Part shown: positions 15,134 to 24,000 of the stretch, one piece after another | How the letters are laid out: every line of letters begins with the position of its first letter | Position numbering within the stretch: position 1 is the stretch's first letter | NCBI GenBank assembly: GCA_959018045.1 | Contig: CAUEJN010000010.1 | Span: 1 to 27,152 of the forward strand | Reading direction: 5' to 3' | DNA from: an uncultured Butyricicoccus sp. | GTDB taxonomy: Bacteria > Bacillota > Clostridia > Oscillospirales > Butyricicoccaceae | Length of the DNA: 27,152 nucleotides | The notes under the pieces: generated by a model | Told to the model about the DNA's origin: nothing | Seen by the model: the letters and a program-made list of their open reading frames with translations, nothing else | Databases searched by the model: none | Made by a program: the position numbers and the translations under genes

Positions 15134-15171
15134 CAGCTTGTAAACAGCAAATACAAGCAGTAAACAGCAAA
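15134..15171. repeat. Direct and inverted repeats at the phn transcription start
   Basis: TAAACAGCAA occurs at 15141-15150 and again at 15161-15170, a 20-base period (two helical turns). Overlapping it, CTTGTA (15137-15142) and TACAAG (15152-15157) form an inverted repeat. The block starts right after the -10 box, so it is well placed for a repressor such as the nearby DeoR protein. Confidence 0.6.
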
Positions 15172-15202
15172 ATAATGCAAAACAAGAAATTAGGAGCGTT
15201 AT

Positions 15203-16012
15203 ATGGATCTAGGTAAGACGATTCAGATGGTCGTGTTTGACTGGGCAGGAACGACAGTGGATTACGGTTCCAGTGCACCGGCAGAGGTTTTCAATCGCGT
15301 GTTCCGTGCAGGCGGGATGTGCTTCAGCAAGGAGGAGATCAACCGCCCGATGGGCATGGAGAAGAAGGCGCACATTCGCGAGATGCTTTCCTCCAAGACC
15401 GGCACCGAGCAGTGGGAGAAGATCCACGGCCGTGCATGGACGGATGCCGATGTCGAGCATCTGTACCAGACCTTTGAAGGGGAGCTGTTCCAGGTCGTGA
15501 CCGCGTACAGCACGCCCATTCCGGGTGTGGTAGAGACCGTGATGACGCTGCGTGAGCAGGGCATCAAGATCGGTTCGACCACCGGCTACACCTCGCAGAT
15601 GATGGAACAGGTCATCCCGCGTGCGGCAGAGCTTGGCTATCAGGCCGACTGTGTGGTCACGCCCGACGTGACTGGCGCAAGCCGTCCGACCCCGTTCATG
15701 CTGTTCGAGTGCATGCGCCGCTTGAACGTGTACCCGCCGCAGGCTGTAGTTAAGGTAGGCGACACCGTGGTTGACATTCTGGAGGGCAAGAACGCGGGCA
15801 CTTGGACGGTTGGCATTCTGACCGGTTCCAATCTGCTCGGACTGACCCAGCAGGAATATGAGGAAATGGCAGCGGACGAGCTGGAGCGCCGCAAGCAGCA
15901 GGCGGCCGAGCGCTATCGCGAAGCGGGTGCAGACTTTGTCATCGACTCCATCCGTGAGCTTCCCGCGGTGATTGCAGAGATCAACCACCGTATGGAGGAG
16001 GCACAGGCATGA
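15203..16012 (+). CDS. phnX: Phosphonoacetaldehyde hydrolase (phosphonatase)
   Basis: This 269-residue HAD-superfamily enzyme cleaves the C-P bond of phosphonoacetaldehyde to acetaldehyde and phosphate. The nucleophile motif FDWAGTTVDYG places Asp13 as the catalytic aspartate. The PhnX-specific cap motif GMEKKAHIRE supplies the Schiff-base lysine, Lys54, by alignment to the known Bacillus cereus enzyme (Lys53). VGDTVVDILEG near 190 is the acidic Mg-binding loop. TAGGAG precedes the ATG. It is first in a tightly packed operon and overlaps the alcohol dehydrogenase by ATGA. The usual partner phnW (AEP:pyruvate aminotransferase) is not in this window. Confidence 0.94.
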   Translation: MDLGKTIQMVVFDWAGTTVDYGSSAPAEVFNRVFRAGGMCFSKEEINRPMGMEKKAHIREMLSSKTGTEQWEKIHGRAWTDADVEHLYQTFEGELFQVVTAYSTPIPGVVETVMTLREQGIKIGSTTGYTSQMMEQVIPRAAELGYQADCVVTPDVTGASRPTPFMLFECMRRLNVYPPQAVVKVGDTVVDILEGKNAGTWTVGILTGSNLLGLTQQEYEEMAADELERRKQQAAERYREAGADFVIDSIRELPAVIAEINHRMEEAQA

Positions 16013-17154
16013 ACCAGTACTATAATCCGGTTCGCACCATCCAGGGCGCGGGCTGTGTCGAGGAGATCGGAGCGCTGCTGCGGTCGCAGATACCGGAGGT
16101 CGCGCAGATTCTGCTGCTGGCCTGGAATGAATCGGTATTTGAGCTTCCGGCATTTGCCGCACTGGACGATACATACAGCGTACATAAGGTATGTTTCAAT
16201 GAATCTAACCCGACGGTCGAGCAGCTGTTTGACCTGTTTTGCCAGACCCGGGACTGCATCCCCGCATTTGTGATTGCAGTCGGCGGAGGCAGTATTATGG
16301 ATGTCGGCAAGGCACTGTGCTGCCTGTACGGCAAGGAGATTGCCGACACCGACGCACTGCGCCGCATCATTTCCAATAAGGAATACGGCATTCCGGCAGC
16401 GCGGTGGATTGGCGTACCGACCACGGCGGGCACGGGCAGCGAGACGACCTGCTGGGCGACCATCTGGGACCCGACCAAGGATTGCAAGCGCTCGATTGAG
16501 AGCCGGGACAATTACGCCTGGGCAGCGCTGGTCGATCCCGACCTCGCAGCGGGCATGCCGATCGGGCTTGCGGTCTCGTCCGCACTGGACGCTATGGCAC
16601 ACGCCGTCGAGAGCTACTGGGCGCGTGAGACCAACTGCGTATCGCGTGCGTTGGCATTGCAGGCCGTGCGCACCATCATGGGCGCGATGGACGACCTGCT
16701 GGACGGAAAGGCACAGGCACATGACGCGACGGCACAGGGCAGCATGCTGGCCGGTCTGGCATTCAGCAACACCAAGACAACTGCCTGCCACTCGATTTCC
16801 TATCCGCTAACCATGCACTATCACATTCCGCACGGTGCGGCAGTCAGCCTGCTGCTGGCGCCCATGCTCGCGGTCAATGCAGCAAAGATCACTAACCTGT
16901 CCGCTCTGCTCGATGCCTTGCAGGTGCGCAGCGCAGACGAACTCGAGAACCGCATCCGCGGCTATCTGGCGCGTGCCGGTCTGCCGGTTTCGCTGGAAGC
17001 CTGGGGTGTGCGATGGGAAGACTTGCACCATCTGGCTGCACTCGGCCTGACACCCGGCCGCGCAGATAACAACCCGGTAGACATCAACCCGGAGATGATT
17101 GAAACCATTTTGGAGAAGGTATATCCGACCTATGAGATGAGCAAAGGAGCATAA
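16009..17154 (+). CDS. Iron-dependent alcohol dehydrogenase in phosphonate operon
   Basis: This 381-residue group III Fe-ADH has the nucleotide-binding motif GGGSIMD (92-98) and PTTAGTGSE (137-145). The four metal ligands are Asp194, His198, His261 and His275, with exactly the 4/63/14 spacing of E. coli FucO. The family includes phosphonoacetaldehyde reductases (PhpC type), which interconvert phosphonoacetaldehyde and 2-hydroxyethylphosphonate. Its ATGA overlap with phnX implies it handles either the substrate or the product of PhnX. It may oxidise hydroxyethylphosphonate to feed PhnX, or reduce the acetaldehyde released to ethanol. Sequence alone does not decide between these. Confidence 0.88.
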   Translation: MNQYYNPVRTIQGAGCVEEIGALLRSQIPEVAQILLLAWNESVFELPAFAALDDTYSVHKVCFNESNPTVEQLFDLFCQTRDCIPAFVIAVGGGSIMDVGKALCCLYGKEIADTDALRRIISNKEYGIPAARWIGVPTTAGTGSETTCWATIWDPTKDCKRSIESRDNYAWAALVDPDLAAGMPIGLAVSSALDAMAHAVESYWARETNCVSRALALQAVRTIMGAMDDLLDGKAQAHDATAQGSMLAGLAFSNTKTTACHSISYPLTMHYHIPHGAAVSLLLAPMLAVNAAKITNLSALLDALQVRSADELENRIRGYLARAGLPVSLEAWGVRWEDLHHLAALGLTPGRADNNPVDINPEMIETILEKVYPTYEMSKGA

Positions 17155-17157
17155 CCA

Positions 17158-18102
17158 ATGAATTACAGAAAGATGATGAGCCTGCTGGCAGCTTCCGCCT
17201 TGACTCTTTCCGCCCTGACCGGCTGCGGCGCAGCCAATGCAGACAGTTCCGAGACCGCACAGGCATCAGCTGGCGGCGAGGACGGCGTGTTCACGATCGC
17301 TTACGCACCCAACGAGTCCACCGCCGAGAGCGCGGACGCACGCAACGGTCTGGCAGAGGATCTCAGCGCGGTGCTGGGCTGTGAAGTCGAGGAGATTCAG
17401 GCGAGTGACTACAATGCCATCATTGAAGCGCTGCGCACGGGCAGTGCAGACATGGCGTATATGGGTTCGCAGGCACTGGCACTGGGCGCCGAGCGCACCG
17501 ATCTGGAACCGATCGTCATGAAGGCCGAGGACGGTGACCCGGAGAAGGCCATTTATCACTCTGTACTGATTGCAAGCAGCTCGAACGATGAAATCAACTC
17601 CATTGAGGACATCAAGGGAAAGACCATGGCCTTTGTCGATCCCGATTCCACCTCGGGCAATCTGGTACCCACCGCGGAGATCATCAAGGCCTTCCCGGAC
17701 GACAACCTCAATTCGGATATGCTGCACACTAACGGTGACTTCTTCGAGGCGGTCAGCTTCTCGGGCTCGCATCAGGCTGGCTTGCAGGCGGTTATCAAGG
17801 GCGACGTAGATGTTGTCCCGATCTCCGACCAGATTCTGGCATCTGAGATTGCAAACGGCAATGCAGCCGAGGACGATGTCAAGATCATTTACGAGTCGGG
17901 TGCGATTCCGGCCGAGGCTATAGTTGTAGCCGAGCACGTCGACGAGGCGACCCGCCAGACGCTGACCGACTTCCTGACCAGCTACGACAACGAGCAGTAT
18001 TTCACCGATGTCATCAAGGTGCCGGGCGCACGCTTTGTCGAGTGTGATATGAGCGACTACGAGGACATCATTGAGCTCAACAAGATCATCAACGAATTTT
18101 AA
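17158..18102 (+). CDS. phnD: Phosphonate ABC transporter substrate-binding lipoprotein
   Basis: This 314-residue PhnD-family lipoprotein has a lipobox LTGC with Cys23, followed by an Ala/Ser-rich tether. Family motifs are FTIAYAPNES, ADMAYMGSQALALG, VDPDSTSGNLVPTAE and SGSHQAGLQAVIKGDVDV; the Ser/Thr/His residues in the last two line the phosphonate or phosphate pocket in PhnD proteins. AAAGGAGC lies 7 bases before the ATG, and only 3 bases separate it from the dehydrogenase stop. PhnD-like proteins may also bind phosphite or phosphate, but adjacency to phnX points to a phosphonate. Confidence 0.92.
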   Translation: MNYRKMMSLLAASALTLSALTGCGAANADSSETAQASAGGEDGVFTIAYAPNESTAESADARNGLAEDLSAVLGCEVEEIQASDYNAIIEALRTGSADMAYMGSQALALGAERTDLEPIVMKAEDGDPEKAIYHSVLIASSSNDEINSIEDIKGKTMAFVDPDSTSGNLVPTAEIIKAFPDDNLNSDMLHTNGDFFEAVSFSGSHQAGLQAVIKGDVDVVPISDQILASEIANGNAAEDDVKIIYESGAIPAEAIVVAEHVDEATRQTLTDFLTSYDNEQYFTDVIKVPGARFVECDMSDYEDIIELNKIINEF

Positions 18103-18131
18103 TTAAGGATATGGGGCGCAGGAGGCAGAAC

Positions 18132-18938
18132 ATGGAACCCATTTTGAAGTTTGAACAGGTATCGAAACACTATCCCAACGGCGTGCATGCCCTCAAAAAT
18201 GTATCGTTTGAGGTGCACGAGGGAGAATTTATCTCGGTCATCGGGCCGTCCGGCTCGGGAAAATCCACGCTCCTGCGTGCCATCAACCGCCTGATTCCGA
18301 TCAGCGCCGGAACCGTCAGCCTGGAGGGCGAGGCGGTTTCCGGTCAGCACGGTCGGGGTCTGCGCAGACTGCGCCGCAAGGTAGGCATGATCTTCCAGAA
18401 TTATAATCTGGTGTACAGCTTGTCGGTGCTGCAAAACGTACTGCATGGACGACTGGGTTATATGAGCGGACTCAAGGGCATTTTCGGCATGTACAGCGAG
18501 CAGGATAAGCGCGAAGCGCTCGATCTGCTGACCGAGCTGGGCATGGATCAGTTCAGTTATAACCGCGCGTCCGACCTGTCGGGCGGTCAGAAGCAGCGCG
18601 TCGGCATTGCCCGCGCCATTATGCAGAATCCGCGCCTGCTGCTGTGCGATGAGCCCATCGCATCGCTGGACCCGTCGAGTGCAAAGACCATCATGGACTT
18701 GCTGCGCGACCTGTCGCAGCGGCGCAATATCGCCTGCATTGTCAACCTGCATCAGCTGGACGTGGCGATGAAGTATTCGACCCGCATTATCGGCCTGTGC
18801 AAGGGTGAGATTGTCTTTGACGGCCCTCCGGCAGCGCTGGATGAGGCGACGATTGAAAAAATTTACGGCACATCGCGCGAGAATCTGATGATTGGAGGGA
18901 AGCTGGATGACGCGAAAAATACCGCTGATTGCGCATGA
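18132..18938 (+). CDS. phnC: Phosphonate ABC transporter ATPase
   Basis: This 268-residue ATPase drives phosphonate uptake. Walker A is GPSGSGKST, the Q-loop is IFQNYNLV, the signature is LSGGQKQR, Walker B is LLLCDEPIASLDP, and the switch histidine is in VNLHQLDVA. The segment FQNYNLVYSLSVLQNVLHGRLG is typical of PhnC. The frame is open from 18111, but AGGAGG just before the ATG at 18132 fixes the start. It overlaps the first permease gene by 32 bases. Confidence 0.93.
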   Translation: MEPILKFEQVSKHYPNGVHALKNVSFEVHEGEFISVIGPSGSGKSTLLRAINRLIPISAGTVSLEGEAVSGQHGRGLRRLRRKVGMIFQNYNLVYSLSVLQNVLHGRLGYMSGLKGIFGMYSEQDKREALDLLTELGMDQFSYNRASDLSGGQKQRVGIARAIMQNPRLLLCDEPIASLDPSSAKTIMDLLRDLSQRRNIACIVNLHQLDVAMKYSTRIIGLCKGEIVFDGPPAALDEATIEKIYGTSRENLMIGGKLDDAKNTADCA

Positions 18939-19707
18939 TCTCAAAAAACTGTATACCGGTTTCCTGATTCTGTGTGTTGTGCTGTTTGCGGTCTGCACGG
19001 TACTGACCGACTTTAGTCCCGCGACGCTGTTTGCCAACAGCGACGCGTTCTGGGAATTTATCACCGAGGACTTTCTGCCTCCGGCGCTGCCCAAGGCCAG
19101 CCGTATTCCGGGTGTCTTTGAGAGTGTACTGGTGACGCTGGCACTTGCCATGTCGGCGACCACGGTTGCAGCCATTCTGGCGTTTGTGGTTTCGCTGTTC
19201 GGCAGCGAAAAAGTCTCGCCGTTTCCGCGCTTTGCCAAGATCGTCCGCGGATTTGCCACCTTCCTGCGCAACATTCCCGCACTGGTCTGGGCGTTTATCC
19301 TGTTTTCCTCGCTGGGCATCGGCACCGGTGTCGGCTTTGTCGCCCTGTGCATCACAAGCTTTGCGTTTATGGTGCGTGCCTTTGTCGAGACCATGGAGGA
19401 CGTGTCCCAGGACTGTGTCGAGAGCTTGCAGGCGGTCGGCGCGAGCTTCCCGCAGCGTGTCGCGCAGGCGATTCTGCCGTCCTGCCTGAGTGGCTTTCTG
19501 TCCTGGTTCCTGTACTGCGTGGAGGTCAATATCCGTGCATCCACCATTGTCGGCATGGTTGGCGGCGGTGGTGTCGGCCTGACCCTGTTTTCCTACATCA
19601 AGAGCTTTCGGTATGACATTGCGCTGAGTATCATTCTGCTTATCGCCGTGATGGTCATTGCGGTCGATCGTGTGACTAGTAAGCTCCGAAAGGAGATTTC
19701 GAAATGA
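18907..19707 (+). CDS. phnE: Phosphonate ABC transporter permease (first PhnE)
   Basis: This 266-residue membrane protein has about six helices and the permease EAA-type coupling loop in FVETMEDVSQDCVESLQAVGA. The family segments TFLRNIPALVWAF and VGMVGGGGVGLTL are present. I chose the ATG at 18907 because GGAGGG lies 9 bases upstream; a TTG at 18892 precedes that site and is unlikely. It overlaps phnC by 32 bases and the second permease by ATGA. Confidence 0.9.
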   Translation: MTRKIPLIAHDLKKLYTGFLILCVVLFAVCTVLTDFSPATLFANSDAFWEFITEDFLPPALPKASRIPGVFESVLVTLALAMSATTVAAILAFVVSLFGSEKVSPFPRFAKIVRGFATFLRNIPALVWAFILFSSLGIGTGVGFVALCITSFAFMVRAFVETMEDVSQDCVESLQAVGASFPQRVAQAILPSCLSGFLSWFLYCVEVNIRASTIVGMVGGGGVGLTLFSYIKSFRYDIALSIILLIAVMVIAVDRVTSKLRKEISK

Positions 19708-20537
19708 GTGAAAACCATAACGAGTGCATTTCGTTTCCGGCATCCAGACAGGGACGGCACAAGATTCCGGTCAAGTGCCGTCAGCGTAACCGCTTTATTC
19801 CGGCATTTCTGATCGGTGTTGCGGTGCTCTCGGTGCTCAGTCTGATCTATCTGGGTATCGATTGGCCCAAGCTGTTCTCGCGTGTGCCCGATATCGGTGT
19901 GGTCTTCTGGCAGCTGGCGCATCTGGACGTGAGCCGTATGGATTTGGTGCTGTCCTCTCTGGTGGAGACCATTTCCATCGCTGTGCTGTCCCTGCTGTAC
20001 AGCCTGCTGCTCGGTATTGTGTTCGGTATGTTGGCTGCGCGCAATGTCTTCCATGTTCCCATGCTGTCCACACTGACCCAGTCCTTTTTCACCTTCCTGC
20101 GTGCCGTTCCCACACCCGTATGGGTACTGCTCATGCTGGTCTGTCTGGGCATGGGCCCGGAAGCCGGCGTTGCCGGTCTGTGTGTCCATACCACGGCATT
20201 TTTCACCAAATCCTTTGCCCAGAGCTTTGAGAGCATCCCGGATGAGACCATCGAAGCGCTGGAAGCCACCGGAACCGGTCGCCTGAGCATCTTTTTCAAT
20301 GCTGTGCTTCCGGCATCGCTGTCCCAGATTGTAGCCTGGGCGGGCATGCGTCTGGAGACCAACTTTTCCGAGTGTGCCATTTTGGGCATGGTCGGCGCAG
20401 GCGGCATCGGCTATGTCATTTCCAACAGCCTGCAAGGGTATGACTACGGCACGGCAGGGGTTGCAATTTTGTTGGTGTTCCTGGTTGCGTACAGTATCGA
20501 GCGGGTGTTTGTACGAATCAAGAAGCAATTTTATTAA
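19704..20537 (+). CDS. phnE: Phosphonate ABC transporter permease (second PhnE)
   Basis: This 277-residue permease is paralogous to its upstream neighbour. It shares TFLRAVPTPVWVLL and the coupling loop SFAQSFESIPDETIEALEATG, with ILGMVGAGGIGYVI near the C terminus. A basic N-terminal tail of about 30 residues precedes the first helix. Two different PhnE subunits would form a heterodimeric channel with PhnC, as in several PhnCDE1E2 systems. Its start overlaps the previous stop by ATGA, and a terminator follows. Confidence 0.9.
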   Translation: MSENHNECISFPASRQGRHKIPVKCRQRNRFIPAFLIGVAVLSVLSLIYLGIDWPKLFSRVPDIGVVFWQLAHLDVSRMDLVLSSLVETISIAVLSLLYSLLLGIVFGMLAARNVFHVPMLSTLTQSFFTFLRAVPTPVWVLLMLVCLGMGPEAGVAGLCVHTTAFFTKSFAQSFESIPDETIEALEATGTGRLSIFFNAVLPASLSQIVAWAGMRLETNFSECAILGMVGAGGIGYVISNSLQGYDYGTAGVAILLVFLVAYSIERVFVRIKKQFY

Positions 20538-20583
20538 GCGATCCCCTTCCTATCTTTACGATAGCTCTCTTCTCTCTGCATGG

Positions 20584-20612
20584 GGCTGACCTTCGGGTCA
20601 GCTTCTTTTTTA
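20584..20612 (+). terminator. Terminator of the phosphonate operon
   Basis: GCTGACC-TTCG-GGTCAGC forms a 7-bp stem with a stable UUCG-type tetraloop (20585-20602), followed by TTCTTTTTT. Confidence 0.9.
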
Positions 20613-20799
20613 TTGTTCCAGATCGTAGGAGGGGAGTACCTCAAAATTTTTATTCTGATTTTTTGACAACAGGTTGCAAAGAAGTATCGACAAGAAACCA
20701 ACAGATTTCCAGCATAGACGCAAAAGTTTTTCGAATATAGCTGTTTGCCGTGCCTGTCTGGCAAAATGTATCTTTTATCGTCGTTTTGGTCAAGAAAAA
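20613..20799. other. AT-rich spacer without a gene
   Basis: I see no credible coding sequence or structured RNA here. The stretch is clearly AT-richer than the neighbouring genes and leads into the regulatory region of the PFOR gene. Confidence 0.5.
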
Positions 20800-20800
20800 A

Positions 20801-20818
20801 TTGTGAAAATTGTCGCAA
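20801..20818. promoter_or_regulatory. Rex-like operator upstream of the PFOR promoter
   Basis: TTGTGA-AAATTG-TCGCAA is an inverted repeat with one mismatch and matches the 18-base architecture of Rex operators (TTGTGA, 6 bases, TCACAA). It ends 8 bases before the -35 box. Rex senses NADH/NAD and commonly controls fermentation genes. The decamer TGTCGCAAAT at 20811-20820 is also present in the Zur-type operator (9731-9740), so a Fur-family protein is the alternative. Confidence 0.5.
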
Positions 20819-20825
20819 ATGAAAA

Positions 20826-20854
20826 TTGACAGATGGGGAACAGAGTGCTATAAT
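20826..20854 (+). promoter_or_regulatory. Perfect consensus promoter of the PFOR gene
   Basis: TTGACA (20826-20831), 17 bases and TATAAT (20849-20854), preceded by TGC as an extended -10. This predicts very high expression and a leader RNA of about 175 bases. Confidence 0.92.
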
Positions 20855-20934
20855 CTAGATAATGGTTCTGGATTAAGAATATTGTTCGAGATTCAGAACA
20901 AACAAGAGACGGACGTGAGAGCGGAATTGACGAT

Positions 20935-20974
20935 TGCCCGTGTGTGCGATTTCGCGTGAAAATGCCCGTGTGTG
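20935..20974. repeat. 12-bp direct repeat in the PFOR leader
   Basis: TGCCCGTGTGTG occurs at 20935-20946 and again, identically, at 20963-20974, 28 bases apart. The leader also carries GTTCTG near 20865 and its complement CAGAAC near 20893. I do not recognise a known riboswitch in it. Confidence 0.6.
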
Positions 20975-21038
20975 TAACATTGTATATGTTTTATATAAGG
21001 ATGAAATTATTTAATTGATACAGGAGATGAGAGATCCT

Positions 21039-24000
21039 ATGAAGAAAAAGTATGCCGTAATGGACGGTAACACGGCTGCCGCCCATGTGGCCTATGCCTT
21101 CACTGAGGTCGCGGCGATTTACCCGATCACGCCGTCCTCGCCGATGGCAGAAAAGGTGGATGAGTGGTCTGCGAAGGGCAAGAAGAACCTGTTCGGTTCG
21201 ACCGTAGACGTCATCCAGATGCAGTCCGAGGCTGGCGCAGCAGGTACCTGCCACGGTTCTCTGCAGGCAGGCGCACTGACGACGACCTTTACCTCGTCTC
21301 AGGGTCTGATGCTGATGATCCCGGCGATGTACGCCATGGGCGGCCAGTTCCTCCCCAATGTCATGCACATCGCATCGCGTGTTGTCACCTCGAACCATCA
21401 CTCCATCTTCGGCGATCATACCGACTTTATGACCTGCCGTATGACCGGCTATGCAATGTTGATGTCGTCCTCGCCCCAAGAGGCAATGGATCTCGGCGCA
21501 GTTGCACATCTGTCGGCCATCCACGAAAAGTACGCATTCATGCACTGCTTCGACGGCTTCCGCACCTCGCACGAGATGCAGCGCATCGAGACCCTCGATT
21601 ACGAGGATCTGCGCGGCCTGGTTGACTACGATGCCCTCAAGGCATTCCGTGCACAGGCGCTCAACCCGGAGCACCCGACCAACCGCGGCAACAACGTAAA
21701 CCCGGACATCTACTTCCAGTGTAAGGAAGGCGCGAACGTCAAGAGCGCGACCGTTCCCGAGACCGTTCAGCACTACATGGACGAGATCAACAAGCTGACC
21801 GGCCGTGATTACAAGCTGTTCAATTACTACGGCGCACCGGACGCTGAGGAAGTCATCGTTGTCATGTGCTCGGCTTCTGAAGCACTCAAGGAGACCGTTA
21901 ACTACCTCAACCAGAACGGCCGCAAGGTTGGTATGGTGCAGATTCGCCTGTACCGTCCGTTCTCGGTCAAGCACTTCTCGGATGCCATCCCGGCAACCTG
22001 TAAGAAGATCGCCGTCCTCGACCGCTCCAAGGAAGTTGGCTCGGTCGGTGAGCCGGTATACCTCGACGTATGCACCGCACTCAATCAGGCTGGCAGAACC
22101 GACATCCAGATCGTCGGCGGTCGTTACGGTCTGTCCTCCAAGGACACCACCCCTGGCCAGCTGGTTGCAGTTTATGACAATCTCGCACAGGACAAGCCCA
22201 AGAATAACTTCACCATCGGTATCAATGATGACGTGACCCATACTTCTCTGGAGTACAAGGAAGTTGAGATGGCACATCCGGGTCAGGTATCGTGCAAGCT
22301 GTGGGGTCTGGGCGGCGACGGTACGGTTGGCGCGAACAAGAACGCCATCACCACCATCGGCCTGACCGCAAACAAGTACGCACAGGCATACTTCTCTTAC
22401 GACTCCATGAAGTCTGGCGGTCTGACCCAGTCGCACCTGCGTTTCGGTGACGAGCCTATCCAGTCCACCTATCTGGTATCGGCAGCTGATTTCGTTGCTG
22501 TACACGCACCGACCTATGTTTCCAAGTACGACACCACCGAGGACCTTAAGGACGGCGGTATCTACCTGCTCAACTGCGCATGGAGCGTAGACGAGCTGGA
22601 AGAGCGCCTGCCCGCAAAGGTCAAGTGTGATCTGTACAATAAGCATGCTCAGTTCTACATCATCGACGCCGGCAAGCTGGCCGCTGAGATCGGTCTGGGC
22701 AAGCGCACCAACAGCATCCTCCAGGCAGCATTCTTCGCACTGACCAAGGTCATCCCGCTGGATGTTGCAGTCGAGGATATGAAGAAGAACAACTACAACT
22801 CCTACTTTAAGAAGGCTGGTCAGAAGATCGTCGATCTGAACAACCAGGCTGTTGACGTAGGTGTGAGCGCAGCCGTCAAGGTAGAGATTCCTGAGAGCTG
22901 GGCAAATGCAGTCGATGCTCCGGCGCAGGAGATCGAGGCAACCCCCTTCGTCAAGGAGATCGTATTGCCGATGGATCGCCAGCAGGGCGACAAGCTGCCG
23001 GTTTCTGTCTTCCAGAAGCACGGCGTGCTCGACGGCACCTGGGAGAACGGCACCTCGGCTTACTCCAAGCGCGGTGTTGCTACCATGGTTCCGAAGTGGG
23101 ACGGCAGCGCATGTATCCAGTGTAACCGCTGTGCGGCAACCTGCCCGCATGCAGCAATCCGCCCGGTACTGCTGACCGAGGAGGAGAAGGCAAACGTTCC
23201 GGCATCCTTCGAGACCGTACCCGCAAAGGGTCTGGGCAAGGACGCTCCGGCATACTCCTATCGCATGCAGATTTCGCCCTACGACTGCCTGGGCTGCGGC
23301 GTCTGCCTGACCGCGTGCCCGGCGAAGGGTGCGCTGACCATGACTCCGTTCGACGACATGAAGTCCGAGCAGGAGAACTTCGACAAGGTAGCCATGAACG
23401 AGGCTTACCTCAAGAAGGACGTTATCAGCGACAAGAACATGAAGTCCGTACAGTTTGCAAAGCCCTACTTCCAGTTCTCCGCAGCTTGCGCAGGCTGTGC
23501 CGAGACCACTTACATCAAGCTGGTCAGCCAGCTGGTCGGCGACCGCATGTACATCGGCAACGCAGCAGGCTGCTCGTCCGCATACAGCGGCGGCGCTCCA
23601 ATCCTGCCGTACTGCAAGGACAACCGTGGCTTTGGCCCGGCTTGGGAGCACTCGCTGTTTGAGGACAACGCAGAGTTCGCATTCGGCTTCTATCATGCAC
23701 AGGATGCAATCCGCAAGGAGATCATCGTCCGTCTGGAAGCCCTCAAGGAAGCTGGCGTAGCAGCCCCCGCAATCGACGCATACCTCGCAAACTGGGAAGA
23801 CAAGGATCAGTCCCGTAAGGTATCTGACGACCTGATCGCAGCGATGGAAGCTGCTGAGCAGACTCCCGAGACTCAGTTTGTACTCGAAAATAAGGAATAC
23901 CTCGCGAAGAAGTCCGTCTGGGCAATCGGCGGCGACGGCTGGGCATACGATATCGGCTTCGGCGGTATCGACCACGTCCTCGCACAGAACCAGGACGTTA

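Noticed and set aside
20534..20818. 94-codon minus-strand frame between phnE and nifJ
   Set aside because: It runs through the phn terminator, has no ribosome binding site, and its composition is that of AT-rich spacer.
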